Shown: in pieces, positions 21,901 through 33,425 of the stretch
Position numbering within the stretch: the first letter of the stretch is position 1
Layout of the letters: each line of letters starts with the position of its first letter
Assembly: GCA_037447655.1 (NCBI GenBank)
Contig: JBBHKE010003421.1
Span: 1-64,000, forward strand
DNA: 64,000 bases
Source of the DNA: Zygnema cylindricum
Taxonomy: Eukaryota > Streptophyta > Zygnematophyceae > Zygnematales > Zygnemataceae
Direction of reading: 5' to 3'
Made by a program: the position numbers and the translations under genes
The notes under the pieces: generated by a model
Told to the model about the DNA's origin: nothing
Database searches by the model: none
The model's input: only the letters and a program-made list of their open reading frames with translations

Positions 21901-24900
21901 AACAGGGAATGTGAGGCCCAAATACAGGTAATCATGAAGCAGATAACAAAGAAACATGGTTAGCCATACAAATGTTATGTCCATATCACACTCATCCATC
22001 ATGCTATCAACGTGTCGTCAAAACATTACCATGAAATCGTGAAAGAAATCGTATGCTACAATGTTAGATGTACCACATTCAGCAGCATGGTGGTTTTAAG
22101 TGTGAGAACGATTTGTTCAACAGTTGCAGCTCCCAAGGCAGTGTGCCCTTACACATCCCTAGGAAAGCTTCAAATGCATGCTCCATAAGCAGAGAAAAAA
22201 TGAAGGTCTACTAGGTGCCTGTCTATCTCTGCATTCTGTCATGGGTGTTTCACTGACTCTCCAGGGTGATCAAGGAAAGTGACATACCCAAGCACATTTT
22301 TGGAATCCTCGTCCGCCTCAATCTTGGCTGTTAAATCCACCCAAATTGGAATCACCCTCCTGCGACCAGCCTCAAATAACTGCAGGTGAGGATTCATTGT
22401 CATGAATGAGTTTCAAATACCCGAAGTTACAAGAAAAACAAGCAGAAAACTGAACAACGCCTGCCATATTAGCTGATAAGAAGCATTTTCAAAAATCAGT
22501 CTGGGTGAAAAGCAGTTTTTGCCTCCAGGGTTTTCGAACAAAAGGAAGGCAAAGAGAACAAATTTACGTTTATACTCAACTTTCTAAACAAATGCAGGTC
22601 GCCACATGTTACTGCCAGACCTCATGTGAACAAAACGCTGCAAGTCTTTCTGGAAAATGTGAACTATTGTGAGATAACCATGGGTTCAAACTACTGCTCC
22701 CTGCTTCCCCTGGGCAACTAACCTGATATCTTCAAGAGGTGCCAAAACAGGTGCAATATCCTCCAAGGGGGCATCATAATACCTGCAAAAATATTGTCTC
22801 CCATTCAGTTCTCTTTCCAGCAAACTGGTTTGAGCAAAGTAACACACAATTTTCGGCGGCAAATCAAAAGCCACTTTTTGTTCCCGATCCTACGAAAAGC
22901 TGATGTGACTGAATACCACATACAAGCACAATTTGAAGTGTGTAGTTTGTCATGACCTGCACCTATAAAAAAGCTGACAAAAAAGTTGACACAGTAGACC
23001 AGCATTAAAACGAGCTGAAGGAGATGATAAACAGCGAGGAGGCTATCATACTTCCGCATAATACGTGCAACGTCATGATACGTCGGTGATATGTATCCAA
23101 AGGGAAAGCCAATAGCTTTGCCACTCACCGGAATGCTCAAAGGTCTGCTCAGCCCCCATCAAATCCCCCATGTCAACTGAAGTGAAGGTCACATTCTACG
23201 CTGAAGCATGCGACAACCGGCAATCGCTCAAGAAAGCATTCACTTTCCTTCACAGAAAGGACACTAGCTGACGCTTTAACTAGTGCTAGTAACTTCTGCT
23301 ATAAGGGCCAAGGACGTACTTAACAAAAACATAGTCCGTCTCAATCATCAGCACCCAGTCACCCTTTGGATCTCCAGATTCCAACCACTGGAGAATAGCA
23401 TACGGTCGACTTGCCACTGGATACTCGCACCTGGCCAGAAATAACGCCAAAGCTATGTCGACAATAAGCATGAGGGCAGATAAGCAAATTCATAGAAAGA
23501 TACAGGCACAAATTGCCATGGAATGCGCTTTCAGACATGTATATCCAATGAATGAGAGAAATGGTGCCTCTGACAGAAAGAAAAAGTGCTTTACCATGTG
23601 TCACATGATGGATCCAACGGTTTAACCCGGACCTGCACCCAAAGAGTGAACAAAACCATCAAAAATACACTCCTTTTTCATCCTCAGTGACACATAAGTA
23701 TAAGAATAAACAATCCCCTACGGTACAGTGCTGAGAAGAAAATGTTGCATGAATCAAAGAAAACAAAAAGGTGTGAAAGATTGCATTTTAAGCAGTGCTA
23801 GAAGGTCTACCGTTGGGATTTCCAGCATCATAGTGTCATCCGTTTGGCGATGCAGAACACGTGTGAAGTGTTTCAAATCACTCCCAGGTTGTTTGGCCAC
23901 CTGTGATCTCAAAAAGAATAATCGACTTAAAAGTGCATGAAACAAAACCAACTGTCTGACTCACAGCTTCAGGTAGCTTCATTATAACATAATTTTATTC
24001 TCCTTAACACATTTAATGCTGTCGTAATCCAGTAGATAACTGCACTATTCCCTGTCAAAACTTAATCGTAGGAACTAAGAGCAACAAGCATCTAGCACAC
24101 TCAATACTGCATGATTGTTACAGCAAGTGTTAGTCTAGGTGATAAGCCCTCATGTTGACAGCTTCGACAAGACCCCAACCCACGGCTAAGTATCCGCAAA
24201 TGTACAGACGAAATACAATAGGTTGTCTCCCAGCATGATCTAGCTCAATGGGCTATTAAAAAGCAGCCAGGAATTGCATATCGGCACATATGGCTCTCAT
24301 GGTTATTACATTTCAAGTTACAAATCCGGGAAGAAATGGGAAAGAGAAATGCGGCTTCTGAAACAAGGCAATTGTGAGAATTTAACTGCAAAGCATCTGT
24401 AGCAGACTCAGCCGTACAGAAAACCTTATCAAGGAAAACATAGAAATTTCATCCACTTGACTGTAAAACCGGATAAGTTAGCCATGAACCCCTTCCATGC
24501 TGTACCAAACCCAGCATCATGAAATAATCTGACCCCACCTGACACAGTTTCAGCTTCAGTCCTTTAATACTAGCTGCAGGTTACGAAATGTTCAGCCAAG
24601 AAAATTGTGTATTTTGAACTTACCGGGCTTAGATCTCAGCCAACGGCTACCAAAACACACACCTGGAGGTAAGTATAGTACATTATACGAGATTGCCAAT
24701 TCATATAAGGTGATCCGTTGCTTGTGAGTATCGCGTGGATTCCCTTGCTAACAGAAGGCTTCACTGCCGCTTTCAACCGTTGCTGCAATTCCAATGCATT
24801 TCTTGCGTCATTCTGTCCTTGCGACTCCACGTCATGGGCGGTTAAGGCTTCGCTGTCACCAAACACACGCTGCAGCACCAGCAACCCCTCTTAAATTGAC

Positions 24901-26541
24901 TACCTCCTCAAATCACTGTTGTCATTTAAGCAGGCACCTCCAATGTGTTTTTACCACTCTAATCCACTCCACCCCATTCCAATCGATTCCATTCCACTCC
25001 ATCCCTCTCCACTCTCTCCTCTACCCTCTCCACTCTCTCCATTCTCTCCACTCCCCAATCCCTCCATTTTCTCCAATTTCTCCACTCTCGTCACTCCCCG
25101 CTCTCCACTGCCCGGTCCCACTCCCCGGTCCCACTCCCCGGTCCCACTCCCCGCTCCGGCTCCCCACTCCTCGCTCCCACTCCCCACTCCCCCCACTTTC
25201 CACTTCCCACTTCCCACTCCCCTCTCTCCACTCGCCACTTCTCCACTCCATTCTCCACTCTCCACTCTCCATTTTCTACTCCTCACTCCCCCACTCTCCA
25301 CTCTCCCCTTTCCACTCCGTTCTCCACCCCACTCTCCACTCCCCACTCTCCATTCTTCACTCATCTCCACTCCCCACTCTCCACTCTTCACTCATCTCCA
25401 CTCCCCACTCTCCACTCCACTCCATTCCCCATTCCAATCTCTACTCCACCCCACTCTCCACCACTCTCGCTCTCCACTCCACTCTCCACTCTCCACTAAA
25501 ATCCACTCCACTCTCTCCTCCACTCTCCATTCCACTCCACTAACTCATGCTCCACTCCACTCCACCCCACCGCACCCCACCCCACTCCACCCCACTCCAC
25601 TAAAAATATTATAACTGATAATGAGCCAACTTACAGAGGCCCCACTGACAGATGCAAGAAGCTGACATTCGAAAAATAAACAACTACGTTACAATAATCT
25701 TAAGTCACTTCCTGAGGAAGCCTATCAACAACACAGTCGAGGCACTAAAATTTCAGGTGTATTCAGGAAGGCGACTTGACAAAGAGGATTAATGGCGCTG
25801 CTCAAATTAACAAATACATAGGACAAAGGGAACCCTGAGAAAACCCCTCACTGCAAATCACTTCGGTCAATACTTTCAGCTTTAAAGCTTAGAACGGCCA
25901 AGCCCTGCCAATGCCCACTCTGTTAAAAATGCCAGACTTCTCCAAGGGGGGAATCAGTGCATAAAAACTCGGCAGGCAGAGACCTATCTTTAAATAAGTA
26001 TGTTTGCTCATCACATGGAAGACCGTGACAGGTGGGCTACCCCACGCTTATGCTTCCTTGTCAATAGTCGTTAAGGAAAACAGCAGGGAGCTCGCTTAGA
26101 ATCTGGATTATCAACTATATCGGGACTGTTAACAAAACACATATTCATAAAACACACACCTTTGTAACGTGAGCAGACTGACGTGCCTCTTTATCCAGCC
26201 TGCATGCAAAGACCAGGCAGGGAGGAAAAAATGTTATTAGAATGCGTAGCTGCAGAAAGGTACGTGTAAAAGATTGGTTGGCAGCAACCAAATTAATTTC
26301 CGGAAGTGTATCACTCGGCCAGCAGCAATCCCTTGTTATTTCAAATTGGAACGAGATATAATTACAGTTTTATCCGGATCTGTAAACAATGCAAGGTACA
26401 AAGGTAACCAGCATCCTCTCACGTGATCTCATAATGTGAGCGAGGCCGTAGACCGATGCTGATGATGCCAAGCCCAACAACCAGGATAACGATTGATCGA
26501 CAGGTTGGTCCGTGCTGTACCTGCCGCTTAATGGACCTCAT
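15936..26541 (-). CDS. Two-domain HPAT-like glycosyltransferase, type II membrane protein (23 exons)
   Basis: Minus-strand exons: 26541-26423, 26199-26160, 24869-24663, 23900-23811, 23632-23595, 23430-23320, 23144-23052, 22782-22723, 22359-22288, 20565-20472, 20288-20223, 19866-19777, 19162-18863, 18767-18678, 18412-18375, 18241-18131, 17786-17694, 17264-17190, 17043-16972, 16827-16734, 16529-16464, 16229-16137, 16022-15936. They join in frame to 2199 nt (732 residues plus stop). Residues 1-16 are basic and 17-31 ('IVILVVGLGIISIGL') form a short membrane anchor, so a Golgi type II enzyme is likely. Domain 1 (about 97-383) and domain 2 (about 435-725) each show SNG-x-PYMNWQ-x-RIMYYT, FTRVLHR, CxYPVASRP, MIETDY, GFPFGY, WVREMY and HYTW. 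These resemble plant hydroxyproline O-arabinosyltransferases (GT95) and algal relatives; plant HPATs have EPDH where this has ETDY. Residues 384-434 are a charged linker. Donor and acceptor are unproven. Exons 1-2 rest on splice logic only. Confidence 0.88.
17692..17694 (-). other. GC donor splice site in the HPAT-like gene
   Basis: Exon 17 ends at 17694 and the intron begins GCAGGT (GC at 17693-17692). The paralogous exon 7 has the same length (93 nt) and phase with a GT donor at the homologous point. The alternative GT five bases downstream breaks the frame. The acceptor before 17264 is a normal AG. Confidence 0.8.
19294..19506. mobile_element. MITE (TA-flanked) in intron 12 of the HPAT-like gene
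   Basis: The terminal inverted repeats begin CACAGCGAATCGCTATTAGA and, on the other strand, CACCGTTAATCGCTATTAGC, and TA lies on both sides (19292-19293, 19507-19508). It is 213 bp without coding capacity and is related to copies at 59115-59325, 40544-40707 and 46625-46789. Confidence 0.8.
24952..25606. repeat. CCACTC-type low-complexity array in intron 2 of the HPAT-like gene
   Basis: About 650 bases are irregular iterations of CCACTC, CCACTCTCC and CCACTCCCC. On the transcribed strand this is GAGTGG/GGGGAGTGG, purine- and G-rich. All six frames give low-complexity translations that are not genes. Unit order is irregular, unlike a clean satellite. Confidence 0.9.
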
Positions 26542-27072
26542 TTCAAAGTTTTACCTTCCTCGGAAACACTAAAATTCCTGACTGTTCTTCGCTGAAAGTT
26601 TTTCAGAATCTCCCTGGCATCGCTAACGTACAAAAAAGACAATTGCGAAAACCACAAAGAAATAACGGTTTGTTTCAAGAATAAAATCGAGAAGCACTTC
26701 CAAGAGTACGGATAGACATGAAGACAGATGAGAGCGTCATTCCTGAGAAGAAAGACTTCTTGTGGAAGCGGCCATGAAAGTCAGTAGATTGTCTGAAGCA
26801 TGGATTTCTGTACAATAAGGTAAAGGTGCCTTTACAGTACGGTATAGTACAGTACAGTACAGTACTGTACTGTAACGTATTGCCACGCTATTTGTACCGA
26901 GAATAATTAGCGGCAGACGGAGTCTCGAAAAACTACATAATGAAGTCGGGGTTACAAAGGCCTGGAAATTGTTTGGTCGTGGGGAATGTGGAGTTCAAAT
27001 CGAGAACAAATCGTCAAATCTGTCTGAATAGTTTTACTGTTTTAGTGATGCGTATCGAGTTCGAGTCAGCGA
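26542..27072 (-). promoter_or_regulatory. Upstream region of the HPAT-like gene with a GTAC palindromic cluster
   Basis: This is the only sequence between the predicted start codon (26541) and the next transposon. 26837-26870 contains six GTAC cores, including the perfect palindrome ACAGTACAGTACTGTACTGT at 26855-26874. GTAC is the core bound by SBP-domain transcription factors of green plants and algae; a regulatory role here is inference. No clear TATA box was identified. Confidence 0.4.
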
Positions 27073-27080
27073 CTCTAAGG

Positions 27081-27498
27081 CAGAGGTCGCAATCGAGTAC
27101 CCGAAACCGTACCCTATCCGTACAATACTAGCCGCGTCGGATCTAGAACGGATTCGGGTGCCAAATTTCGGACGCCGGCCGGATTCGGCCGGGTGATTCA
27201 AAAAAATAAAAAAACAAATTCGGGTACGGCCCGTAGTGTCCATACTATCCAACATTATTGTACTTTGTTTTCCTGGTATCGTGGGAATTGGGAAGTACTA
27301 ACTTGTACTTATTTCGGTACGGCCGGGTACGGGTAGTCGCGAGAAATCAAGTTTGGGTTAACTTTTTTTTCCGTAAACGCATATCACATACCGGGTAACA
27401 ATTTAGGAGCGTGCCCGACCGAATTTCAGGTGTTCAAATTTTGAAAAAAATAAATTGTAGGATTCGGGTATTTGAAATTTTGACATTTGCGACCTTTG
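27081..27498. mobile_element. 418-bp non-autonomous hAT element
   Basis: Terminal inverted repeats are CAGAGGTCGCAAT and, on the other strand, CAAAGGTCGCAAA. The 8-bp duplication CTCTAAGG is exact at 27073-27080 and 27499-27506. Its ends and subterminal 'tccaacattattgtactttg' block match the larger hAT copies at 37825 and 44666. No coding sequence. Confidence 0.92.
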
Positions 27499-27506
27499 CT
27501 CTAAGG

Positions 27507-27969
27507 CTCTCGATCTTTGTCAATGTGACAATTTTCTTTTAAAAAATTGTCAATGCGAAGTGGAAAATAGCACATGGAATGAATTTATTATATTAATTTC
27601 TACCTCTGTGCATAGGACCTTATTCGTTTGGTCTAACAAAAGTATAAACCGTAACAGCTACACGAAAGAATGCGTAGATAAATTAGTGCAATAGTGTGTT
27701 AATTAATGTTTAATGTTTTGTGAAGTTTTAGGTCATTAATACCAAAGTAGCGTTGATAACCCTATTTGTTTCTTTACACTAATAATGTTCTTACAATAGT
27801 TAAGATTCACGGTCTACCATAGTGCAAACATTACATATGCACTTGTTTTATTATGATTTTTAGAAACATATCGTAAAATTTTTACTTATAGATATATGCT
27901 TCAAATTATAACTGTCATGACCTCTCCTAACCCTCCGAAAGCATCCACCAAAACATTGACACTACACTG
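27507..27969. other. AT-rich spacer
   Basis: Nothing recognised; it lies between the small hAT element and the Copia element at 27975. Confidence 0.6.
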
Positions 27970-27974
27970 TTTAT

Positions 27975-28496
27975 TGTTAGAATCAATGTTGTAATCGGCC
28001 GTCGCAGTTTGTCGCGCGGCCAACTAGCTTGTCGTTACGTGAAGTTAGTGGTCCAGGTTGGTTTGGAGTCATTAAGTTTTGTTGTACGTTTTTTGTAGTA
28101 CCTTGGTCTCGCGGAGATTTAGTTTGGCGACGACCATGTATTATGTCGTTTGGCGTGTACGGTATGTATGTTCGTTTTTGTCGTTATGTTTTGGTTTTGA
28201 TTGTACGTGTGTTTAGTACTTTAGTACGATGTCTTTTCGCGTATAGACACGATTTGATTTGTAGGCGCTTCGTGCGCACTTTATGTTTAGTTTGTTTTTA
28301 CTTTTTAGCTTGATAGTGTGACGTTTCACTTGCAGTACTATATACAACAACTTAGGAGGAAAGGGAAGTTAATCTTTTTATGGGAGAAAATGTCTATGAA
28401 ATATATTGGCTTTTGTGGACAGCTCTCTCTCGTGTGAAATGTTATCAATGCTTCCGCTGTAGTCTTGCACTCTGAGTTTTGTGTATGATCCTTTCA
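27975..28496 (+). repeat. 5' LTR of the Copia element
   Basis: It pairs with 33426-33947; differences are mostly in the first 60 bases. It is T-rich with a U3 block around 'ttggcttttgtggacagctc'. Confidence 0.95.
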
Positions 28497-28498
28497 AG

Positions 28499-28510
28499 TG
28501 GTACCGAAGC
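28499..28510 (+). other. Primer-binding site, tRNA-iMet 3' end type
   Basis: TGGTACCGAAGC, two bases after the LTR, matches 9 of 12 positions of the canonical plant TGGTATCAGAGC site for initiator tRNA-Met. Confidence 0.7.
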
Positions 28511-28538
28511 TTGTGTGCTCCTTTGAGGTGTAGAATGG

Positions 28539-30362
28539 GTGGCTATTTTGGCCGCCATGGGGAGAAAGAAGAAAAATACCCCTTCTCCTATGATGTCTTC
28601 TTCTTCTACGTTGATTCCTCAACCTCCGGATCCGGATCCTCCGGATCCAACCGAATCTGAATCATCGTCGTATCCGGAAGTAGAAACTCCATTTGCTTTC
28701 ACCGGCAAAACTTTTGAGGAAGTTGTTGCGATTGATCCGTTCGGACAAAATAAGGAGAATGAGAGGAAAAAGAAGGAGGGAGATGACGCGACGAAAGATC
28801 GTCTTCAAAAACTGATGGATGGTCTTTTCCGATATGTTGATCAACGGATCTCGGAGACGAACCGTGTCACGAGACCTTCATTTTTCGGAGATCCCATTCC
28901 AACACAAAACGTCGTTGATACGGAAGGAGATGAGGAGGAGATGAGGGAATTTATTCGAAAGGGGAAACTTCCCATCGATGACGATTCCGATCTTGATTAT
29001 TGTAGTGAATGGGACGAGCAAGTTGAATTTATCCTTTAATGGGACGAATCATCAATCGTGGAAGAAATATATCAAAGGTCAATTTAAATTAAAACGCCTT
29101 TGGAAGGTGGTAAAAGGGGTGGACAAGATGCCTACCTCGGATCGGAGAGCTTATCGGGTGTGGACAAAGAAAAATCATTCCGCCGTCGGCGGTTTATTTC
29201 AATCATGTAGCACTACAATTCACGATTTATTTCTCACCCGAAGATTCGCCCATGATTGTTAGGTAGCCTTTGAAAATCATTTTGAGAAGAGTCTTCAAAA
29301 CAAGGGGCAACATATTTATACCGATTATACATCCTTCAAAGTGAAACAAAATGAATCGATCGATGAGGCCGCAAAGAGATTTAATGTTATTATTGAGAAC
29401 TCGCAAATATGGGGAAATTTATTGAAAAGAATAATAAGGCATCGGTCTTCACCCATGCCTTACTGGAGAAAATGATATACTTAATGGACATTCTCTTATC
29501 GAGGGATTCAAACACCTAGGACTCGATCATTACATTCCTTAAATCAACCGAGAGGAATCGCCCGAGCTCATCGAGAAGAACCAAACCGACCAATTCCCTC
29601 AACGCGACAACACCAGAAACGCCCGATCTAAATTATTTTCGGGGAAAAGGAGGAAAAAGAGGGGGAAATCCGAGAGGAAGAGGGGGAAGAGGACACGAAA
29701 GGGTTGGGAGATCTCCTTCTCAGCCCGTGTATTCATATCTGACCAATATTGCCTGTTTTCAATGCAACAAACTTGGTCATATGGCGGCTTCTTGCCCGGA
29801 TAAGGAGCGCCAATGTCGCTTTTGCGAGAAATGGGGTCATATAAGCCCCCAATGTTATTCGAAGGCCGAAAATGGAGGCGGCGGTGGAAGAGGAGATCGC
29901 GGCGGTAGAGGAGACGGCGGCGGCCGATACGCTGGGCGCGGCAACGGTCGTCTTGGCGGCCGCGGAGGCCGCCATGGAAGAGGAGGAGGACATTTTATGG
30001 GCGACGATCAATTTGAAGGAGAAAAAGAAGGCGCGCAGATATTTTTGGTCCTTAACTTGTCGCTTGATTTGATGGCAGGTGCTACACATCAAGAAAAAGA
30101 GTGGATTATTGATTCTGGCGCTTCACACCACGTTTGTAATGACGCTTCACTCTTTGACAATTTTGGCGAACTCACGGTACCAAAACGAATCACTGTCGCA
30201 GGTGGACAAGTGAATTTGATAAGTACAATGGGTACTGTATGTTTTGATTTACCGATTTTGGAAGCAACTGGCTTTGAAAAAGTGACGCAAACCCAACTAA
30301 CAAATGTTTTGTACTTACCTGAAGATTCAGTGAACCTTCTCAGTGTACCGCAGATACAATGA
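28539..30362 (+). pseudogene. gag and protease of the Copia element
   Basis: The frame from 28539 (or the ATG at 28557) encodes a basic, proline- and serine-rich N-terminus and an acidic centre. A frameshift near 29020 leads into 'LSFNGTNHQSWKKYI', the typical Copia gag motif. After further breaks, 29727-30362 is open and encodes two CCHC knuckles in tandem (CFQCNKLGHMAASC and CRFCEKWGHISPQC), a Gly/Arg-rich stretch, and the protease with intact D-S-G ('WIIDSGASHHVCND' near 30100). Confidence 0.9.
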
Positions 30363-31449
30363 GCGGGCGTCAACTTACTCGCGTATGACGACTCCACAAT
30401 AACAATTGTACGTTTTGATAGTGTATTAATAAGCTAAGGAGAAGTTACGGATTTTATGCATAGTCGGCTAAAATGGCGTCGGCCAAAAATTTCCCCCCCA
30501 AATTTCGGTGGAATTATTTCTCAAATCTCTGAATTGAAAGGCGATCTAACTTTGTGGCACCACCGCATGTGTCACACATCCGAGGGGATTTTACGACGCA
30601 TGATCAAAAATTGAAGTTTAAAGGGATTGGACTTGGCGTCGGGGGAGAAAATTAACGGGTGCGAGGGATTTAGTAAGTGAGGACAAATACGAAAGCCGCA
30701 TCCGGCCAAGGATCCAACACATCGATGTAAGCACCCCCTTGATCTTGTGCATATGTATTTATGTGGGGACATAAAACTGGAGACGATTGGAGGAAACAAA
30801 TATATTTTGGTGGTGGTGGACGATTTCTCTCGCTTCACATGGGTAATATTACTTAAACACAAATCCTAAGCATTTTTACACTTTCAAGAGTGGCATGTGA
30901 TGGCCGAAAGGCAATGTGAGAGAAAATTAAAATCTATTAAATCAGATAATGGAGGGGAATTTCTTGCTTTTGATTCATATTGTGAAGAGTGGGGAATTTC
31001 TCACCAATAAACTGCATCTTACTCATCGGAATCTAACGGCGATGCCGAGAGGAAGAACCATACTCTTCAAGAAATGGTACGATCCATGGTACACGGATCT
31101 GGGAGGAGTATTAATTTATAGGGCGATGCAATTTTGACGGTGAATTATACTTGCAATCGGAGAATAACATCGCTTTCGGGTGATAAAAATCCGTATGAGT
31201 TTTGGTATGGCCGAAAGCCTACTCTTCCCCACATTCGGATTTGGGGATGTCGTGCATCAGTTTATATTCAAGCACAAAAGAGAAAAGGTAAATTTGCATC
31301 GAGTAGTTGGAGTGAATACTTTGTGGGGTATAGTTCAAAAAGGGAGTCTTTATCGAGTTTATGACCTTATTCGAAATATCATTGAGGAATCGAGGAATGT
31401 GAATTTTCACGAGGATTTATTATCCACAATCTCTCGATCGGCTAAGTGA
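30363..31449 (+). pseudogene. Integrase of the Copia element
   Basis: The zinc-binding pre-integrase ('LTLWHHRMCHTSEG') is near 30550. The core shows the D of 'LDLVHMYLCGD' and 'VVVDDFSRFTWV' near 30740-30850, then 'IKSDNGGEF' near 30940. The tail shows 'KNPYEFWYGRKPTLPHIRIWG' near 31200. Stops break the frame repeatedly. Confidence 0.85.
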
Positions 31450-33425
31450 CATTCGAATTTTGACTTTCATGAAGAATTTGAAATCGGTGATCTTAATGAC
31501 ATTGAGGGTTCCGATTCGGAAATCGATCCGGAATCCACCTTCAATGTTAAGAGGGGGAAAGGTAAAATTGAGGAGAATGTAAATTTTGGTAACATTGGTG
31601 GGGATTCGCGAAGCGAAAATTCCCGAATGTCTTCGGACACGAGGAAATCTTCGTCTTCTAAATCAAGTGAACCGAATATTATTGAGGAGGAACCGGCGAG
31701 GGAGGAGAAAGAATTTGAACCGAGGAGGAGTATGCGAAAAATTAGGGGTAAGAAACCGGCTCGTCTTTCTTTTGATGGTAAGGGGAATGTAGAGAATTCA
31801 TATTATATTTTTTCGGCGGCGAGGGAGGATGATTTTCTTTTATAATAATCATTATGTGAAAACAAGCCGGGCGATCCGCAATCGTATATAGAAGCACGAA
31901 AATCATGCGATTGGGAGAAGCATTGGAAACCGACGATGGGAAAAAGAACTTCAATCAATTATTGACAATCGTACTTTTGAGGAGGTAAGCCTACCGCAGG
32001 GTAAAAACGCTATTGATGCAAAATGGATTTTTAAAACCAAAACTGGTGCATCGGGGGAAGTAGTAAAACATATGGCTCGGTTAGTTTGCAAGGGCTTTCA
32101 ATAGAGGGAGGGGATAGATTATACGAATACATATACACCGGTAGTGAAGTTTGATTCATTGAGGATGATTATTGTCATTACCACTACCGGCAAGAAACAC
32201 ATTCACCAAATGGATGTAGAGACGACGTTCTTAAATTGTGACTTAGAAGAGGAGGTTTATATGAAAGTTCCAAAAAGAGTAGTGTTGAAGGAGGGGAAGG
32301 TATGGCGGCTGCGAAAGTCCTTGTATGGACTAAAACATGCACCGGGGACTTGGTATTTGAGATTACACAAGGTCCTAACCGAATTTGGATTTGTACGAAC
32401 AGTTTCATACTCTGGAGTTTACAAAAAAATGTGAGGGGAAGGATCAAATCATATTTTCTGTCTACGTGGATGACTTTTTGATGATATGTGACAAGTTGAC
32501 GCAAATCGCCGAGTTGAAGGAGTACACGCATCTACACTTTAAAGTCACAGATTTTGGGGGACGTACGATATATTCTTCGAGTGGAAGTTTTGAGATACGA
32601 TAATGGAGATATTAAATTGTCGCAAGCGCAATATTGTAAAAAAGAATTAACAAAATTTGCTATGTTGGATTCTAAGTCGGTTTTGACACCACTAGATTCC
32701 AAACTTCAATATCGCAAATTTGAGGAGGAGGAAACTGTCCACGTGCCCTATCGAGACGCCGTTGGTAGTTTAATATGTTTAAGTATGGCCACGCGACCAG
32801 ATATTTTGGCCGCGGTTTCTGTCGTGAGCCGATTTTGTCAGGTTCCTAAAAGATTCTTGGGAGGCCGTGAAGAGGATATTTTGTTACCTTGCAGGTACGG
32901 TCGAGATTGGTTTATTATTTTGATCTGGATAGATATCTTTCGAGTGCGCGAGATATTGTGACGCAGATTGGGGCGGAGATTTTGACACAGGAAAGTCAAC
33001 GTCTGGATATGCTATTGTTTTTGGTGGCACGACAATTTTTAGAAGATCGCGACTCCAGCCAACTGTCACATTAAGTTCAACCGAAGCGGAGTATATGGTT
33101 GTGTGTCATACGTCTAAGCGTCAATTTGGATAAAAGAGTTACTTGGGGAATTGAGGATTTCTATTGGGTGTATAAAAATAGTTACTAACAGCATGAGTTC
33201 GATGGCATTGGTGAAGAATCCTGTCTTTCACAAAAAGACAAAACATATCAGGATTCAGTAACACATTGTACCCGATTTGGTCACCTCAAAGGAAGTTGAA
33301 TTTTTGTACGTTTCGACGTTGGAAGAAGCCGCGGATATGTTGACGAAAGCCTTAACTCATGACGTACTTTTGAGGGGAAGACCTGAATTAGGGCTGGTGT
33401 AATGGTTACAACTTTGAGAGGGGGG
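31450..33425 (+). pseudogene. Reverse transcriptase and RNase H of the Copia element
   Basis: An acidic linker reaches about 31830. RT segments: 'NAIDAKWIFKTK' near 32010, 'HQMDVETTFLNCDLEEEVYMKVP' (as separate blocks) near 32200, 'SLYGLKHAPGTW' near 32320, and YVDD at 32463-32474. 'YRDAVGSLI' and 'ATRPDI' follow near 32750. RNase H is seen as 'SSTEAEYMV' near 33070 and 'KTKHIRIQ' near 33240. Frame breaks are numerous. Confidence 0.88.

Noticed and set aside
15936-24869. Two separate neighbouring HPAT-like genes
   Set aside because: The end of domain 1 and the start of domain 2 are in one uninterrupted exon (18863-19162), and phases match across the whole model.
24794-25614. Long open frames on both strands in 24794-25614 with His/Ser/Pro/Leu-rich or Gly/Glu/Ser/Arg/Trp-rich translations
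   Set aside because: They are translations of a CCACTC low-complexity array lying in an intron; all frames are open because the repeat lacks stops.
28029-28313. Open frame within the 5' LTR (and its copy at 33534-33764)
   Set aside because: It lies in an LTR, is Cys/Arg/Val-rich without a domain, and differs in length between the two LTRs.
29872-30072. Ala/Glu-rich frame at 29872-30072
   Set aside because: Out-of-frame reading of the Gly/Arg-rich part of the Copia gag.
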